A stretch of 64,000 nucleotides of DNA from G963677485 sp942492855 (lineage in GTDB: Bacteria > Armatimonadota > HRBIN16). Every line of letters begins with the position of its first letter. Position 1 is the stretch's first letter. A model generated the notes under the pieces. That model saw nothing but the letters and a program-made list of their open reading frames with translations, was not told where the DNA came from and did not search any database. Below are positions 48,438 to 58,216 of the stretch, one piece after another. Location: positions 806,001 to 870,000 of the forward strand of contig OW818647.1 in the NCBI GenBank assembly GCA_942492855.1. The letters are read 5' to 3'. Both the position numbers and the translations under genes were made by a program.

Positions 48438-50732
48438 CTATTTGACGGTCTCATAAATCGCCACGGCACTCAGTCGAGGCTCACCAAGGTATGGTACCAG
48501 CCTCAGATTGATGTAACCCGCTGCATTCGCCGCAACGAATAGGTCCTTACACACCGCGATCTGCTTACCGCCCGCGTCGGCGAAGATATCATATCGCAAC
48601 AGCACCAGGCGGTCGTTCAGATAGACATCGAACTGCCGCCGCGCGGGGGTATCAACCTCAAGTTCAACAAAGTAGAGCTGCACACGGTAGCTGCGCCTGG
48701 GCTGCAGTGCCTTGAAGCCATACCAAACCGTGCCCAAACATCGGGCATTATTGAACAGTTCCGAGGGAACCTGCTGCTTCAATCCTTCGGTCTGCACTTT
48801 CTGGCCAAACCATCGGTTGACGCCACCCACCGCAAGTCGGTCTGCCTCAAAACCATCCACCGCCGTATCCGAGCCGCAGTTGACGGCCTTGATGGGTTTG
48901 GCCACAGGCAACATGCTCCACAGCACCGTGGTGCCCATAGACCCCCCAGACAATACGAAGCCGAAATCTACGCGGCCATCCCATCCTGCCGGTGTATGTT
49001 GTTTGAAAGCCACGTCAAACTGTCCGAGAGAGGTCACACGTATATATCTGTCCGCCGGACGTTTCGTTCCAAACGCGTAGTTCCTATCTACAGCAGTCGC
49101 GTCCGTGCCGAACAAAACACCATACGAGTAACCTTTGGCTGTGTGGTAATCCACGCGCAGCATACTGCTAAATTCGCCACTTGGCGGTTGGTCTCCTTCC
49201 ACGAGATCACATCGGAACCGCATCAGCTCAGGAAGCGCATCAGCTGTCACAGATATCTGCTGATGGCACGCCCCATCGCCCATGCAACCCAACCGGGCTA
49301 CCCAGCTCCAAGAATCTAAATCGGCATAATCGCGGCTCAGTCGGTCTGCATAATGATGATTCACCCGCAACAGTCTGGCTGGGTTTTGACGAGGATGCGC
49401 ATGTGCAGCCGGCAGCGCATCGGCGATCACACACAATACACCCTGCGCAGGGATTTCCCCCTGCCATACCTCTCCATCCAGGCGAACCTCATCGAAGTGC
49501 TCAGATGGCACCAACGCTTCTCCGGCACCGTCACCATAGCTGCAGTGTGCCTTATCGATGCGGTACACCCTTAGCCGACCTTTCGCAAACAACGGATGAG
49601 CAAACCGCAACTGCGCATTGACACTCTGCGTGCCGGAATTCACCACCAGCAATGCCGTATGACCAACATCGGAGCTGGCAGCACAGATCAGTCCCGCAGC
49701 ATCTTGCTGCACAGGATAACGTGTCACGGGCATCATGCCATACAACTGCATCGCGTTGTAGGTGGCCCGGGCATGGCCGTCCCAGCTCACCATCCCTAGG
49801 CTGCTGTCTGGTGATGGGTCCTGGAACTGCGCCCAGTTTGTGGTGGTGATATATGGTCGTTCCAGCAGCCTCAAAATCGCACCAAGCAATGCCACGGCAC
49901 CCTCAGATCGAGTGAGCGGACCATTGCCGGGGAACTCTTTTTCGGTGTTGTACTCGTCTAGCAATAGCTCGGTTTGGGCAAATTGGGGATACTTCATCAG
50001 CTCTTTAGCAGCCATCTGTGGCCAGTCCCAGCCATCCTTACCGTATACATGACAACTGAAGAAATCCAATGGCAGCCTGTTTTCCGCCACAAACTTAAGA
50101 AACGGCTCATACCACCAAAAGAATGCAGTTGCCGGGCCACCCACCTTCAACACGCCTTCGGACTGAACGGCCAAACTGCCCGCCTTATACAGGCGCAGGT
50201 AGTCCTCCAGTTTTCCCTGGAAGAAGAAGGGAGGGTTATCCGGTTCGTTCCATATCTCGTGGTATATAGGCGGGTACACACCACCCACCAGGTGTTTCGC
50301 GGTGATTCTGCAAACCTCCGACCAGCCGTCAACGGGAGGCACTCCGGCCGGATGAAGCTTGAAGGGGTAAGGGCAGTATGCGTATCCCCAGTGCATCTGA
50401 ATGCCCGCGGAATTACACAGCATCTGCCAGTGGTCAACCAGGCTCCAATCGGCTGCCAGTTTACCGTCTCGCTCTCCAATACTGCCGCTAAGGGTCTGGT
50501 TCACGCCCCAGTTCATCTCTATGCGCATACTCTCGCTGCGCAATGCATACAGCAGATGGTTGTCACGCTCGAACTGAGGCGTGCCTGGGATTGTGGTGGT
50601 ATACAGGTTCATCTTGCTCTTGCTGAGTGGGTAGCCGCGTGGCTTTGCGAAGTCAGCGGTCACCACCGCCGCATTGGCACGGGCGGCCATCATCCCAAAG
50701 ACCAGCGTTATAAACAAGACAAGAATTAGCAT
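48438..50732 (-). CDS. GH39-like glycosidase with C-terminal malectin domain
   Basis: A 764-aa exported protein. N-terminal signal about 1-20 (LVLFITLVFGMMAARANA). The barrel shows YHEIWNEPDN (acid/base E163) and LLLDEYNTEK (nucleophile E260), the layout of clan A family 39 enzymes such as beta-xylosidases. A beta domain and insertion follow. Residues about 620-760 form a malectin-like carbohydrate-binding domain (NCGSDTAVDGFEAD, RSYRVQLYFVELE, FDVYLNDRLVL). The ATG at 50732 directly abuts the TAA of the GH20 gene, so translation is coupled. Malectin suggests binding of oligosaccharide chains. Exact substrate unknown. Confidence 0.88.
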   Translation of the reverse strand: MLILVLFITLVFGMMAARANAAVVTADFAKPRGYPLSKSKMNLYTTTIPGTPQFERDNHLLYALRSESMRIEMNWGVNQTLSGSIGERDGKLAADWSLVDHWQMLCNSAGIQMHWGYAYCPYPFKLHPAGVPPVDGWSEVCRITAKHLVGGVYPPIYHEIWNEPDNPPFFFQGKLEDYLRLYKAGSLAVQSEGVLKVGGPATAFFWWYEPFLKFVAENRLPLDFFSCHVYGKDGWDWPQMAAKELMKYPQFAQTELLLDEYNTEKEFPGNGPLTRSEGAVALLGAILRLLERPYITTTNWAQFQDPSPDSSLGMVSWDGHARATYNAMQLYGMMPVTRYPVQQDAAGLICAASSDVGHTALLVVNSGTQSVNAQLRFAHPLFAKGRLRVYRIDKAHCSYGDGAGEALVPSEHFDEVRLDGEVWQGEIPAQGVLCVIADALPAAHAHPRQNPARLLRVNHHYADRLSRDYADLDSWSWVARLGCMGDGACHQQISVTADALPELMRFRCDLVEGDQPPSGEFSSMLRVDYHTAKGYSYGVLFGTDATAVDRNYAFGTKRPADRYIRVTSLGQFDVAFKQHTPAGWDGRVDFGFVLSGGSMGTTVLWSMLPVAKPIKAVNCGSDTAVDGFEADRLAVGGVNRWFGQKVQTEGLKQQVPSELFNNARCLGTVWYGFKALQPRRSYRVQLYFVELEVDTPARRQFDVYLNDRLVLLRYDIFADAGGKQIAVCKDLFVAANAAGYINLRLVPYLGEPRLSAVAIYETVK

Positions 50733-52676
50733 TTACTTGCCTTTATCAAGCAGTATCACGCCTTGTGAGTTCGTTCCATAACTGCAACGCACACTCAGCT
50801 TGAGTGTGTACTTGGCTCCTGGCTTCCTCTCGCCTAATGGCAACCGGTAGACGTTGTTCCGATCACCATCTGGCCCGGTGTAGCCGGTGTGAGTGTCACG
50901 CACCAGCTCCTTGCCGTCCTCCAACAGTGCTGCCCACTCTACATCCACGGGAAGTCCCCACCGGTACTGAGGTCTCACTAGAATCACCCCAGACGAATCG
51001 AGCTGCGAGCTAATCTCATACTCGCAGGTTTGATATTCCGTTTTGATGGATTTGTCATCCCAGGCGCCGACCTCGACGCCATAGCTGATCTTGCTGTAAG
51101 CCACCTGAAGTTCATCAAGCCGCGGGAAATGGTGCTCCAAACGAGCCTTAAAGTCCGCGAGATTGCGTGCTTCCCTTGCCGACCAGACCACCTCGGCCAT
51201 GGCGATGAGACGGGGGAAGAGTTGCAGGTTGCTGGTGTCTTCCGCGCGAGCCATATGTGTCCACAGACTGGCTTGCGCGCCCAAGACATGCTTCGCCTTG
51301 TCGCTGCTGACCGCGGCACCCACCGGCTCGTATGAGTAGACATTTTCGGTGTTAAAGCCGGCATTGGTATAGTCAAAATAGCCGTACTGCACGGGGGTGA
51401 ACACCACATCATGCCCGTCGTCAATAGCTTTCATCCCAAATTCGATACTCCGCCAGGACATCACGGCGGCGTTTGGTGCCAATCCGCCCTCCATGATCTC
51501 ATCCCAGCCCATCAGTCTTTTGTGCTTAGTGATCAAGAACCGCTCTATCCGCTTCACAAAGTAGCTCTGAAGCTCAAACTCATCTTTCAGCTTTTCCGTC
51601 TTGATTCGGGCTTGGCAATGTGGACATTCGCGCCATCGGATTTTGTCAACCTCATCGCCACCGATGTGAATGAAGGGTGACGGGAACAGCTCGGTCACCT
51701 CAGCCAGCACATCCTGAAGGAATTGGAATGTGCGATCCTGACCTGGGCAGAACACATCCGGCTGAAGACCTGGCACCAGCCCCTCCATGAAGGGGAAGAT
51801 CACAGGCGTCACACCCTTACAGGAGAGCCACGGATACGCGCGTACCGCCGCCGCACAGTGGCCGGGCATTTCTATTTCGGGCACGATCATCACATTGCGG
51901 CTCGCTGCGTATTTGACCAGCTCTTTGATTTCGTTCTGTGTATAGAAGCCGCCGAACTGGTTGTACCGCACATCGAATTTGCTTCCAACGGTGGTCAGGC
52001 GAGGGTATTTCTTGATCTCGATACGCCAGCCCTGGTCGTCCGTCAGGTGCAGATGCAGCACGTTCAGCTTGTAGAGAGCCATCAGATCGATCTGACGCTT
52101 CAGATAGTTCAGCGGCTGGAATGTGCGGCTGGTGTCCAGCATCAAGCCGCGCCAGGAGAATCGCGGGGTGTCGCTGATTTGCACGCATGGCACACTCCAA
52201 GTGATGCCATTAACCAGCTCGGGGTTCTCGATTTGGGCGGGCAGAAGCTGCCGCAAGCTCTGGACACCATAGAATAGCCCTTTAGCGTCTATGTCCTTGA
52301 TAGTCACCAGCTTCGGTGTGACCACAAGCTGATAGCCCTCTTGCCCAAGCGACTTGTCGGCCCCAGAGAGGCTGAGCACGATGGCATCGGACGTCTGGCT
52401 AGTTCCCTCTACCAGCTTCATTGGATAGCCAGTAGCCGGACGGAAGGCTTCGGCCAGCAGCTCAGCCACCGCCTTCACCTTTCGGGAAGAGGTAATCGTG
52501 CTGATCACGGTGGTCGGCTTTAGCTCGAAGCGGCCTTGATGCAACTCGGCTTTCACAGGTTTCGGTATGATGTCTATCAATCCATTATCTCCAGCAGACA
52601 CAGGTGCGACGACGACGGCCATCAAAATGCCCACAGCCGCGAGCAAGGCCTGACGAACGAAAGAGCATGAGATCAT
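50733..52676 (-). CDS. GH20 beta-N-acetylhexosaminidase
   Basis: An exported 647-aa GH20 enzyme that removes terminal GlcNAc or GalNAc by substrate-assisted catalysis. Signal peptide about 1-28 (ALLAAVGILMAVVVAPVSA). A GH20b domain (about 30-165) precedes the barrel: RFSWRGLMLDTSRTF, LHLHLTDDQGWRIE, VPEIEMPGHC and FIHIGGDEVDK, where D341-E342 are the catalytic pair. MGWDEIMEGGL follows as in family members. A C-terminal beta domain ends it. ATG 52676 has GAGG upstream. First gene of a tight minus-strand pair with GH39, 86 bp from the 1240-aa neighbour. Host- or chitin-type glycans are possible. Confidence 0.96.
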   Translation of the reverse strand: MISCSFVRQALLAAVGILMAVVVAPVSAGDNGLIDIIPKPVKAELHQGRFELKPTTVISTITSSRKVKAVAELLAEAFRPATGYPMKLVEGTSQTSDAIVLSLSGADKSLGQEGYQLVVTPKLVTIKDIDAKGLFYGVQSLRQLLPAQIENPELVNGITWSVPCVQISDTPRFSWRGLMLDTSRTFQPLNYLKRQIDLMALYKLNVLHLHLTDDQGWRIEIKKYPRLTTVGSKFDVRYNQFGGFYTQNEIKELVKYAASRNVMIVPEIEMPGHCAAAVRAYPWLSCKGVTPVIFPFMEGLVPGLQPDVFCPGQDRTFQFLQDVLAEVTELFPSPFIHIGGDEVDKIRWRECPHCQARIKTEKLKDEFELQSYFVKRIERFLITKHKRLMGWDEIMEGGLAPNAAVMSWRSIEFGMKAIDDGHDVVFTPVQYGYFDYTNAGFNTENVYSYEPVGAAVSSDKAKHVLGAQASLWTHMARAEDTSNLQLFPRLIAMAEVVWSAREARNLADFKARLEHHFPRLDELQVAYSKISYGVEVGAWDDKSIKTEYQTCEYEISSQLDSSGVILVRPQYRWGLPVDVEWAALLEDGKELVRDTHTGYTGPDGDRNNVYRLPLGERKPGAKYTLKLSVRCSYGTNSQGVILLDKGK

Positions 52677-52762
52677 CTATATCCTCAAACACGGCAGTTT
52701 GGTTTCGACGAGCCGCTTGTCTGTAGTCTATCCTGACCGTATTTGGTTGTCAAACGCCTTGT

Positions 52763-55700
52763 TCAGTCTCCGGCCAGCCGCAACCCCGTATACCGGTAGG
52801 CCAGTATCTTGCTGTAGTCGAAATCGGGCATCCGTTCGAATATGGACCACTGGTACGGTGCCTCCCAGGTCAATCGTTGGCCGGGTTTGCGGACCTCCAC
52901 CAGGTATTCCGTGCGATAAACCCCCATGTCGGCTTGAACGACCGCCAACCCCGGCTTCACTGCGTTAACCGTACCTTCGGCAGATACGGAAACAGCACTG
53001 CCCTGTTTGATGCTATATTTCACGGTGTCGGACGAAGGCTTCATGTACCCGCGGTTTGTCATTTCGCGCAGCTTAGAACGGAATGTCTGGCCCGGCCGAA
53101 GCAGCACGTACGGCTTCGAGGCCATCAAGCCCATCGGCTTCACCGCAGCATCTTTAACGACCGACGATCCAACGTGCACGAAGCCCTCCAGCATGAGCAG
53201 GCCGCCCGCCGAGTTCTTGGGGTTGAGCATGGTGATCTTCGCATCTCCCTGCTGGAGCCCGGTGATGCGGCCATCAGCGCCGACTGCCACGATATCTCGA
53301 CGGTTGCTCTCCCAGACCGCTCCGGGGGAAGGCTGCCATGGCTCGGAGCTGCCGTCGGAGTAGTTCCGAGCGACCGCCAACTGCGCCTCAGCCCCCGTAC
53401 TAATACTGAGGTTCATCTCTGTGAATGCAGTGCTGATGTGTGACTTTTGCACAGGGGCATCGTCCCACGTCATGTAGGCCTCTGCCAAGTCGAGTCGGCA
53501 AAGATCTACAGGCGTCCCATCCTGGTGTCGCACCAGGATATCGAGCCGTAGCTCCTTCCCGGCGCATGCGGAGAGGTCGGCCTCGATGGTGGTGCCCTTG
53601 CCGGTGGGTCGGGCCTCAATTTGCTTGGACAACACTCCAGTCAGCTTCTGGTCATACCCTATCAAATATATCGTCGCGCCTGTCTTCGGATCTGTGTTGG
53701 CGGGGAAGACGAATCGGGCGACAAGCTTGACGCTTCTTTTACTAGGGATCGGCACGCTGTTCATGGTGACACCGACCTGCTCACCGTTGGCCAAAGGTTG
53801 GAGGCGCACCACTTCTGGACGGGTCAGCCCGTCCTCGCCTTTCACGCCCTTGACCAGCGAAGCGGTGCCGAATCCGTTGCTTCCGCCGAGGGTTAGGGTG
53901 TTCAGGCCATGCTCCGACGACCATGTCGACCAGAGCGCACCCGGGTCGGTGATCCGGTTGTTGAGACTCTGCTTCGGCTGTTCCCTGACCGAGAGGTTGA
54001 TAGCCGCGGTCTTGTCGCCTGTACTGGCGGTGATGACCGCCTCTCCGGGGCGGTTCGCCTTCACATAGCCGAGGATGTCGACCGATGCCACATCCGGACG
54101 GTCGGAGCTCCAGAACACAGGCAGCTCCATTTCATCGCGGTAGAAGTAGTAGCCCTCTTTGGTGATGCCGGTCACATCCAGTTGCCGGCCCGAACCGGTG
54201 TCCAGAGAGATCGTGCGTGCGGCGGTATCAGCCAGATGCTGCTGCTGCAGATTTTCGCCAGCAGCACGTATCACAAGCCGGGCGAGTGAGGTGGTGAGCA
54301 ACTGGCTTGCGGGTAGCTTCAGCTTCTCGCGGTTACCCAGGTATAGTGCTATCGTGGTCGGCCCTTCGGTTCGGACCCGCAGTTTGCCATCTTTGTCGGG
54401 CTGCAGCATTTTGTCATTCAGGATGTCATACACAGGCTGATCACTCCGCAGCTTGATAACCTCATCCGACGCCTTCGGGATGGTCACAAAAACGAAGGAG
54501 GCGTTCGCATTCACCACCCTGCCAGCATCGGAGTAGATATGCACCCCTGCCAACCTGCCGATTGCCTGGTAGAGTTTCGAAGTGGCGACCGAGGGCGATC
54601 CCAGCCATACCTGGCTCCAGCCGTTCATGCGCTTCAACACCGCGGTAGCCTGACCGTCGGTTCGTCCCAGAACGGTGAGCCCACGCTCATCGGTGATGTA
54701 CGCAATCGGGATGGCGTCCTGCACACTGGCCAGCGGTTCGCCACTCGCCAGCGCATCCATGGATGGTATGCCCGACTTCACCGCGGTGATGGTATAGGTG
54801 CGGGTGTGGCCCAGATTGATGGGTAGCCCAGTGAGTGCCATGATTGCATCATCGGAGCAACCATCCACACCTGCAGCGTCGCGGCTCCAGTAACCCGGCG
54901 CGTATAACCACATCACCGTCTGCCCGCGCTTGTCCAACCTTTGCCAGCGTTTACGCATATCGGCGTTCCAGGCATAGGCGTTGGCCATGATCAGCAGTTT
55001 GTAGGATCGCGCTTTCCCTTTCAGCACATCCGAAAGGAGGATCACATCAGACGGGGCTCCCATGTGGCTGAGTTTCGACCGGATACTTACCATCTGGGCG
55101 TTCAAGGGTGACGCAGACGCTTTGTTGGACAGCACCATCTGCGAGAACTCATCAACTACCAGTGCCACCTGAGTGGTGGATGTGCGGGGCAGACTGACAG
55201 CAGCATTGGCAACCTGAGCCATCTTCTGAAAGCCATTCACCATGGTCGCGTTGTTAAAGCTGCCATACCCGCTATCGTCATACCACCACTGCCCAAACCC
55301 TTTAGTCAGGGTATATCCAAAATTCCGCCAGTGCAGGGCCAGTGAGCCTTTGACATCACCCGCCAGCGGCCGTGCGCCCCAGTGGTCTGTGCCTATGTGC
55401 GTGGAGTAATCATCCTCCCCAACATGCATTTTGCCGTTGATGCGTATGGAGTCCATGCTGCCGTGGCTGCCGGTGAAACCATCAAAACCGCGGTCGGTAT
55501 AGTCCAACGGTGAGAAGATCAGGTCGATATCGGGAGATTCCAGTATCTTCTGCATGCACAACTGACCGCCAATCGGCCCGTAAGCCCCAAGCTCCATGTT
55601 GTAACCGCTGTATATCGCCACCAGCTTCTTCCGGCGTGTCTCCTGCTTGATCACCGAGGCCAGCCGGCCGGTCACATCGGCGATGCGCTCGTTGTGATAC

Positions 55701-56485
55701 TGAACGTAGTCCACCACGTTGCGCTGTTTGGAGGGGTCTAGGAAGGGGCTGCCCGCCGATTTCGCAGGGATTTCCGCGGTCTCGAAGCTCACATCCGGCG
55801 ACTTCCATAAAGAGCGGAGCTTTTGGAGGTCACCACTGTATTCACTCCGCAGCCATTCGCGCCACGTGGCCTGGTTGGCTAGACTACGGTCAAAATCGCG
55901 GTCGGTGTAGGTATCCACATAGAACCACTCGCCGGTGTTGCCCGCTAATACCATATAACCGAGGATATGCCCCGCGAACTTGCCGTTCTCCAGCCTGCGG
56001 ATATTCTGCCGCAAATGCAGCTCCACCCTGTTCACCCACTCCTGCGATCCGAACGAGATGGCGTTCCAGGAGGCCGCGGGGTCGGTATTATACTCGGTGC
56101 TGTCGCGCTTGTCGAAGCCATAGATTTGGTCTCCGCCCACCCACATCGAAGGCAGGAAGTAGGCGTTCGGGTCTTTCGACAGCACCTCCTTCATCTGGTT
56201 CTCGATGAACTCGGCCGTTTGAAAGCTGGCAATCAGCCGCGGCTGGTAGATGCGGATTCCGGCGTGAACCGCAGATTTGCTCAGGTTAGGATAGGTGTCA
56301 TACTGCGCCCAGGCGATGAAAGGCTTCGGCTGACCGTTGATGTGCAGAGTGGGGTTACCATCTATGCGCTTGAGCTTCGCCTCAGTGATCGGAACGAAAT
56401 ACTGTGTTGCATCCCCTTGCGCATGCGCCAGCCGGGGGAAGAACGCCATTGCTAAAATAACCGCCAGAAGCATCAGTCGTATCAT
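52763..56485 (-). CDS. Large secreted GH42-like protein with Ig-like domains
   Basis: A 1240-aa exported protein. Signal peptide about 1-22 (IRLMLLAVILAMAFFPRLAHA). The N-terminal barrel (about 25-420) starts HINGQPKPFIAWAQYDTYPN and has GYMVLAGNTGEW and IYSGYNMELGAYGP; its layout resembles GH42-like beta-galactosidases. A Rossmann-like trimer-type domain follows (YKLLIMANAYAWNADMRKRW). Then come at least three bacterial Ig-like (Big2) domains, for example YVKANRPGEAVITAS and ITGLQQGDAKITML. ATG 56485 has GAGG upstream. First gene of the cluster transcript. Catalysis is uncertain: the second Glu is not obvious, and it may bind rather than cleave. Confidence 0.85.
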   Translation of the reverse strand: MIRLMLLAVILAMAFFPRLAHAQGDATQYFVPITEAKLKRIDGNPTLHINGQPKPFIAWAQYDTYPNLSKSAVHAGIRIYQPRLIASFQTAEFIENQMKEVLSKDPNAYFLPSMWVGGDQIYGFDKRDSTEYNTDPAASWNAISFGSQEWVNRVELHLRQNIRRLENGKFAGHILGYMVLAGNTGEWFYVDTYTDRDFDRSLANQATWREWLRSEYSGDLQKLRSLWKSPDVSFETAEIPAKSAGSPFLDPSKQRNVVDYVQYHNERIADVTGRLASVIKQETRRKKLVAIYSGYNMELGAYGPIGGQLCMQKILESPDIDLIFSPLDYTDRGFDGFTGSHGSMDSIRINGKMHVGEDDYSTHIGTDHWGARPLAGDVKGSLALHWRNFGYTLTKGFGQWWYDDSGYGSFNNATMVNGFQKMAQVANAAVSLPRTSTTQVALVVDEFSQMVLSNKASASPLNAQMVSIRSKLSHMGAPSDVILLSDVLKGKARSYKLLIMANAYAWNADMRKRWQRLDKRGQTVMWLYAPGYWSRDAAGVDGCSDDAIMALTGLPINLGHTRTYTITAVKSGIPSMDALASGEPLASVQDAIPIAYITDERGLTVLGRTDGQATAVLKRMNGWSQVWLGSPSVATSKLYQAIGRLAGVHIYSDAGRVVNANASFVFVTIPKASDEVIKLRSDQPVYDILNDKMLQPDKDGKLRVRTEGPTTIALYLGNREKLKLPASQLLTTSLARLVIRAAGENLQQQHLADTAARTISLDTGSGRQLDVTGITKEGYYFYRDEMELPVFWSSDRPDVASVDILGYVKANRPGEAVITASTGDKTAAINLSVREQPKQSLNNRITDPGALWSTWSSEHGLNTLTLGGSNGFGTASLVKGVKGEDGLTRPEVVRLQPLANGEQVGVTMNSVPIPSKRSVKLVARFVFPANTDPKTGATIYLIGYDQKLTGVLSKQIEARPTGKGTTIEADLSACAGKELRLDILVRHQDGTPVDLCRLDLAEAYMTWDDAPVQKSHISTAFTEMNLSISTGAEAQLAVARNYSDGSSEPWQPSPGAVWESNRRDIVAVGADGRITGLQQGDAKITMLNPKNSAGGLLMLEGFVHVGSSVVKDAAVKPMGLMASKPYVLLRPGQTFRSKLREMTNRGYMKPSSDTVKYSIKQGSAVSVSAEGTVNAVKPGLAVVQADMGVYRTEYLVEVRKPGQRLTWEAPYQWSIFERMPDFDYSKILAYRYTGLRLAGD

Positions 56486-56807
56486 GATGAAACCTCATTA
56501 TCTGTAATCGCCCGCAGAAACCCGTATCCGCTTGTGTTTCCTTTGTTGCCACTATCCGCCAGACCGCTCCCGACTTGAATGCCGACACAAATATTCATGG
56601 CTAACCGCCAGACCGGCGCGGTCTATACCCCTCTGTAGCCGCTAGCCTACTGACAGAACGCCCCGGACATATGCAACACAGGTTGTAGCCGGAAAATAGT
56701 GTCAACCTATAGACGGACGGGACATCCCCTCCTGACTCCTATCTCCTGCCTCCTCGCCTCCTCCCCTCCTGATCTCCTCGTGCTCAGTCTATCTTTACCC
56801 GAAGGCC
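56486..56807. other. Repeat-bearing upstream gap, no gene
   Basis: Carries the word TATCCGCCAGACCG twice in variant form (56555, 56608) and a C/T-rich stretch (CTCCTATCTCCTGCCTCCTC, 56737 on). These match words at 3735, 10497 and 19183. The promoter of the divergent GH42-like gene should lie in the left part. Confidence 0.55.
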
Positions 56808-56837
56808 TTGTCAAACCGGGGAACTGTGGTATATAAT
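56808..56837 (+). promoter_or_regulatory. Sigma70-type promoter of the leader-rsgA operon
   Basis: TTGTCA, an 18-bp spacer and a perfect TATAAT. The inferred start near 56844 gives a 41-nt leader to the ATG at 56885. Confidence 0.7.
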
Positions 56838-56884
56838 AACGTGTCGGTGATCAACCGAACAAAACTACCAGGAGGATTCGTATT

Positions 56885-56953
56885 ATGAAGACCAACACAG
56901 CATCGGCGATTGTGTGTTCACTGCGGCACACCTCCAGGGAATTCTGCCTCTAG
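56885..56953 (+). CDS. Short leader peptide upstream of rsgA
   Basis: A 22-codon frame beginning MKTNTASAIVCSLRH and ending EFCL, with a strong CAGGAGG at 56869-56875 and a good promoter, 93 bp before rsgA. It is too short for a stable domain and I find no similarity. The RNA around it can form exclusive pairs: AGGGAATT (936-943 of the 56 kb block) with AATTCCCT (977-984), or CCTCCTG (56982-56988) with either CAGGAGG at 56869-56875 or at 57032-57038. This is the layout of a translation-dependent switch. Expression is inferred, not shown. Confidence 0.55.
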   Translation: MKTNTASAIVCSLRHTSREFCL

Positions 56954-57046
56954 CCTCCTCGTCAGAGCTCCGGCCCAATTCCCTCCTGAGGCCTTGCCGC
57001 TAACACAACTAGCGCACGCAAGTATCTCCACCAGGAGGACCACACC

Positions 57047-58105
57047 TTGATTCAACATTACGGATGGAATCCATCAAAGCAGTTTCTGGCCGATCAGCAG
57101 TTCGGCGAGGGGGCCGTCATGGCCCGAATTCTTTCGGAATCACGCACCCAATTCGAAATCGTCAGCACCAATGGGTTGCACCCTGCGCAATGCACCGGAT
57201 CGATGCAGCACCACGCGATGGGTCGGCTGGACCTGCCGACCGTTGGCGACTGGGTTCATCTACGGCACCTTCCCACAGAAGGCGAGATGGCACTGATCGA
57301 TGGTGTGATGGAACGCCAAAGCCTGTTTATGCGTAAGCAAGCGGGGCCGTCAGAGCAGCCGCAGCCCATCGCAGCTAACATCGATACGCTGTTTATTGTA
57401 ACTGGACTGGACTTCGACCTGAACCCCGCCCGCATCGAGCGTTACGTCACGCAGGCCTGGCAAAGCGGAGCTGAACCGGTACTGGTGCTCACCAAGTCGG
57501 ACCTCAATTCTGACTGGCGGACGCTTCAGGGCCAGATGCAGCAGCGGATGCTCTCAGTGGACTGCATCGCAATAAGCTGCATCACAGGGGCTGGTTTCGA
57601 AGGCCTGAACCGGTACCTTCAGCCCGGCCGTACCGTCGCTCTGGTGGGCTCCAGTGGTGTCGGTAAATCCACATTGCTCAACACCCTGGCGGGTCATGAG
57701 TTAGCCAGCACACAACAGGTACGGGCCGATGACAGCAAAGGGCGTCACACCACAACCAGCCGCAACCTCTATCTGCTGCCGTCCGGTGCAATGGTACTGG
57801 ACACACCAGGTATGCGTGAGCTTGGACTGTGGGGTGTAGAGGGTAGCGATGCCGGTTTTGAGGACATCGCTGAGTTAAGTCAGCAATGCCGGTTTGCAGA
57901 CTGCAAGCATCAGACGGAACCCGGCTGTGCGGTGCGTGAGGCGATCGTGACGGGGAGCCTTCAGCAGTCCAGGCTCAACAGCTACCATCGGCTGCTGCGT
58001 GAGGCCGCTCACCAGATTCAAAAGCAGACCGTCTCAGCCGATTACGCCGAACGGGTCAAGTGGAAGGCTATCCACAAAACCATACGGCATTTGCCGAAGA
58101 CGTAA
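57047..58105 (+). CDS. rsgA: RsgA ribosome-assembly GTPase
   Basis: A 352-aa circularly permuted GTPase that checks late 30S subunit assembly. N-terminal OB fold (about 30-105), then a G domain in permuted order: G4 LTKSDL (148-153), G1 GSSGVGKS (201-208), G2 KGRHTTTSRNL, G3 DTPGMREL. The C-terminal zinc finger is C-R-F-A-D-C-K-H...GCAV. Start is TTG 57047, with CAGGAGG 8 nt upstream; no ATG fits better. It follows the leader peptide and may be regulated by the RNA pairings there. Convergent with the exopolysaccharide operon across a repeat-filled gap. Confidence 0.96.
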   Translation: MIQHYGWNPSKQFLADQQFGEGAVMARILSESRTQFEIVSTNGLHPAQCTGSMQHHAMGRLDLPTVGDWVHLRHLPTEGEMALIDGVMERQSLFMRKQAGPSEQPQPIAANIDTLFIVTGLDFDLNPARIERYVTQAWQSGAEPVLVLTKSDLNSDWRTLQGQMQQRMLSVDCIAISCITGAGFEGLNRYLQPGRTVALVGSSGVGKSTLLNTLAGHELASTQQVRADDSKGRHTTTSRNLYLLPSGAMVLDTPGMRELGLWGVEGSDAGFEDIAELSQQCRFADCKHQTEPGCAVREAIVTGSLQQSRLNSYHRLLREAAHQIQKQTVSADYAERVKWKAIHKTIRHLPKT

Positions 58106-58140
58106 GCAGTCGTCAAATGGCAATTGCTGGATGTGATATG

Positions 58141-58216
58141 GCTATGTCCGGGGCGGTCTTTCAGTACGCTGGCAATGGCAGAACGCTATAGACCGCGCCG
58201 GTCTGGCGGATAGCCG
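58141..58216. repeat. Dispersed inverted repeat (GTCCGGGGCGGTC type)
   Basis: ATGTCCGGGGCGGTCT at the left and AGACCGCGCCGGTCTGGCGG at the right, as at 12549-12622. The arms form a hairpin 35 bp after the rsgA stop and may end its transcript. Confidence 0.7.
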
